Positions 5,349 through 6,180 of a DNA stretch of 6,180 nt are shown here, piece by piece (positions within the stretch are counted from its first letter, which is position 1; each line of letters starts with the position of its first letter). A program made the position numbers and the translations under genes. This stretch comes from Acidobacteriota bacterium. Its GTDB lineage: Bacteria; Acidobacteriota; Terriglobia; Versatilivoradales; Versatilivoraceae. The DNA is taken from assembly GCA_026706225.1 (NCBI GenBank), contig JAPOZE010000428.1, positions 1 through 6,180 of the forward strand. Direction: 5' to 3'. Below the pieces are notes generated by a model that worked only from the letters and a program-made list of their open reading frames with translations, was not told where the DNA came from and did not search any database.

Positions 5349-5436
5349 ATTCTATATGAACTCACACAGGGCCGCCATGTTTTTCCGGGCACATCTCAAG
5401 GAACGGCGGCGACTGCGGACGGATCGGCAACCCCGT

Positions 5437-6180
5437 TCAGGACGCCGGCGCAACCGCTTCGTCCACTCCGGTCTCGCCTTCGGAGCGGGCGATGATGGCG
5501 GCGCCGCAGGAATCGCTGAAGACGTTGACCACGGTGCGGTACATGTCCAGGGGACGGTCCACCGCCAGCATGGCTCCCACGATCAGCTCCACCTGCGGTC
5601 CCCTGAGGTTGACGGCCTCCAGCACGATGAAGATCACCACCAGCCCTGCGGAGGGTACGGCCGCCGCTCCGATGGAGGCCAACAGCGCCGTGAACACCAC
5701 CAGCAACTGCTGCTCCAGGCCCAGTGAAACCCCCATCGCCTGGGCGATGAAGAGCACCCCTGCGCACTCGTAGAGCGCCGTGCCGTCCATGTTGACGGTG
5801 GCCCCCATCGGCAGCACAAAGGAGCTGACCCGGTTGGAAACGCCGACCTTGTTCTCCACGGCATTGATGGTGACGGGCAAGGTGGCGCCCGACGAGCTGG
5901 TGGAAAAGGCCATCACGATCGGCTCCACCATGTTCCGGAAGTGCACGATCGGATTGATCCCGCCCAGGAAACGCAGGATGAGCGGCAGGTTGAAGAACAG
6001 GTGTATGGTCAGGCCGCAGACCAGCATCAGGGCATAGAGCCCCAGAGCCTTGAAGGCGCCCAGGCCCGTGGTGCCCACCAGGCGAACGATCAGACCGAAC
6101 ACTCCCAGCGGAGCCACGATGCGAATGATTCCGCCGGTCAGGCGCATCATGGCTTCGAAGCCGGCCTCGAAGAAATTCAG
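5437..6180 (-). CDS. Dicarboxylate/amino acid:cation symporter (SLC1/DAACS), partial
   Basis: The C-terminal 247 residues of an inner-membrane secondary transporter; the 5' part lies beyond the right edge, since the frame stays open through base 6180. Visible residues 1-10 (LNFFEAGFEA) precede a helix with the family's APLGVFGLI. Hairpin 1 has the serine-rich STSSSGAT (93-100); TM7 has NMDGT (130-134), the cation-binding motif; hairpin 2 reads SIGAAAVPSAG (169-179); TM8 has Asp208, Asp212, Arg215, Asn219 and Asp223, matching GltPh Asp390, Asp394, Arg397, Asn401 and Asp405. The Arg implies an acidic substrate: glutamate, aspartate or a C4-dicarboxylate. PSAG in hairpin 2 is closer to animal EAATs (PQAG) than to the PGAG common in bacterial GltP/DctA. 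Na+ or H+ coupling cannot be settled here. The ATG at 6150 is internal, not the start. Confidence 0.93.
   Translation of the reverse strand: MNFFEAGFEAMMRLTGGIIRIVAPLGVFGLIVRLVGTTGLGAFKALGLYALMLVCGLTIHLFFNLPLILRFLGGINPIVHFRNMVEPIVMAFSTSSSGATLPVTINAVENKVGVSNRVSSFVLPMGATVNMDGTALYECAGVLFIAQAMGVSLGLEQQLLVVFTALLASIGAAAVPSAGLVVIFIVLEAVNLRGPQVELIVGAMLAVDRPLDMYRTVVNVFSDSCGAAIIARSEGETGVDEAVAPAS

Noticed and set aside
5300..5392. N-terminal extension of the long bactofilin to the ATG at 5392
   Set aside because: The 31 extra residues show no bactofilin character, cross the repeat cluster and AT-rich leader, and the ATG at 5299 has a better ribosome binding site.

Overview
The window is GC-rich bacterial DNA with one gene on the plus strand facing five on the minus strand. 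A Gram-negative (diderm) cell is indicated by a TonB-dependent outer-membrane receptor with a signal peptide, a TonB box and an aromatic C-terminus. A carboxypeptidase-regulatory-like domain in front of the receptor plug, with bactofilins and a VapBC pair on the same stretch, fits Acidobacteriota or a related soil/marine lineage. That placement is inference and no marker gene here proves it.

Layout. Bases 10-32 look like a rho-independent terminator of a gene outside the window. Bases 33-366 hold no convincing gene but contain nested complementary segments (80-222) that could fold as a structured leader. Bases 367-3096 (+) encode a 909-residue ZnuD-like TonB-dependent receptor. An uninterrupted 134-residue run made only of Asp, Glu and His is inserted in its barrel domain, and that run is built from perfect 66-bp tandem repeats. 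Bases 3097-3298 are a convergent intergenic gap with a degenerate 10-bp-period CGAAG repeat.

On the minus strand, reading from the right edge: the C-terminal part of an SLC1/DAACS dicarboxylate or acidic amino-acid symporter (6180-5437, 5' end outside); two adjacent bactofilins (5299-4784 and 4764-4369, 19 bp apart); a largely empty 340-bp stretch with hairpins (4030-4368); and a VapB-VapC toxin-antitoxin pair (3996-3748 and 3751-3299) with a TTGA stop/start overlap. The vapB promoter sits in an AT-rich palindromic island and appears to give a leaderless mRNA.

How the genes relate. The receptor most likely imports a metal (zinc is the best guess), using His/acidic loops as a surface metal trap and TonB energy. 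The bactofilin pair probably co-polymerises as a cytoskeletal scaffold. VapBC is a self-contained, autoregulated module. Nothing in the sequence links the receptor functionally to the minus-strand genes. The most notable item is the recently expanded, in-frame Asp/Glu/His tandem repeat in the receptor, followed by the possible structured leader and the vapBC operator/leaderless start.
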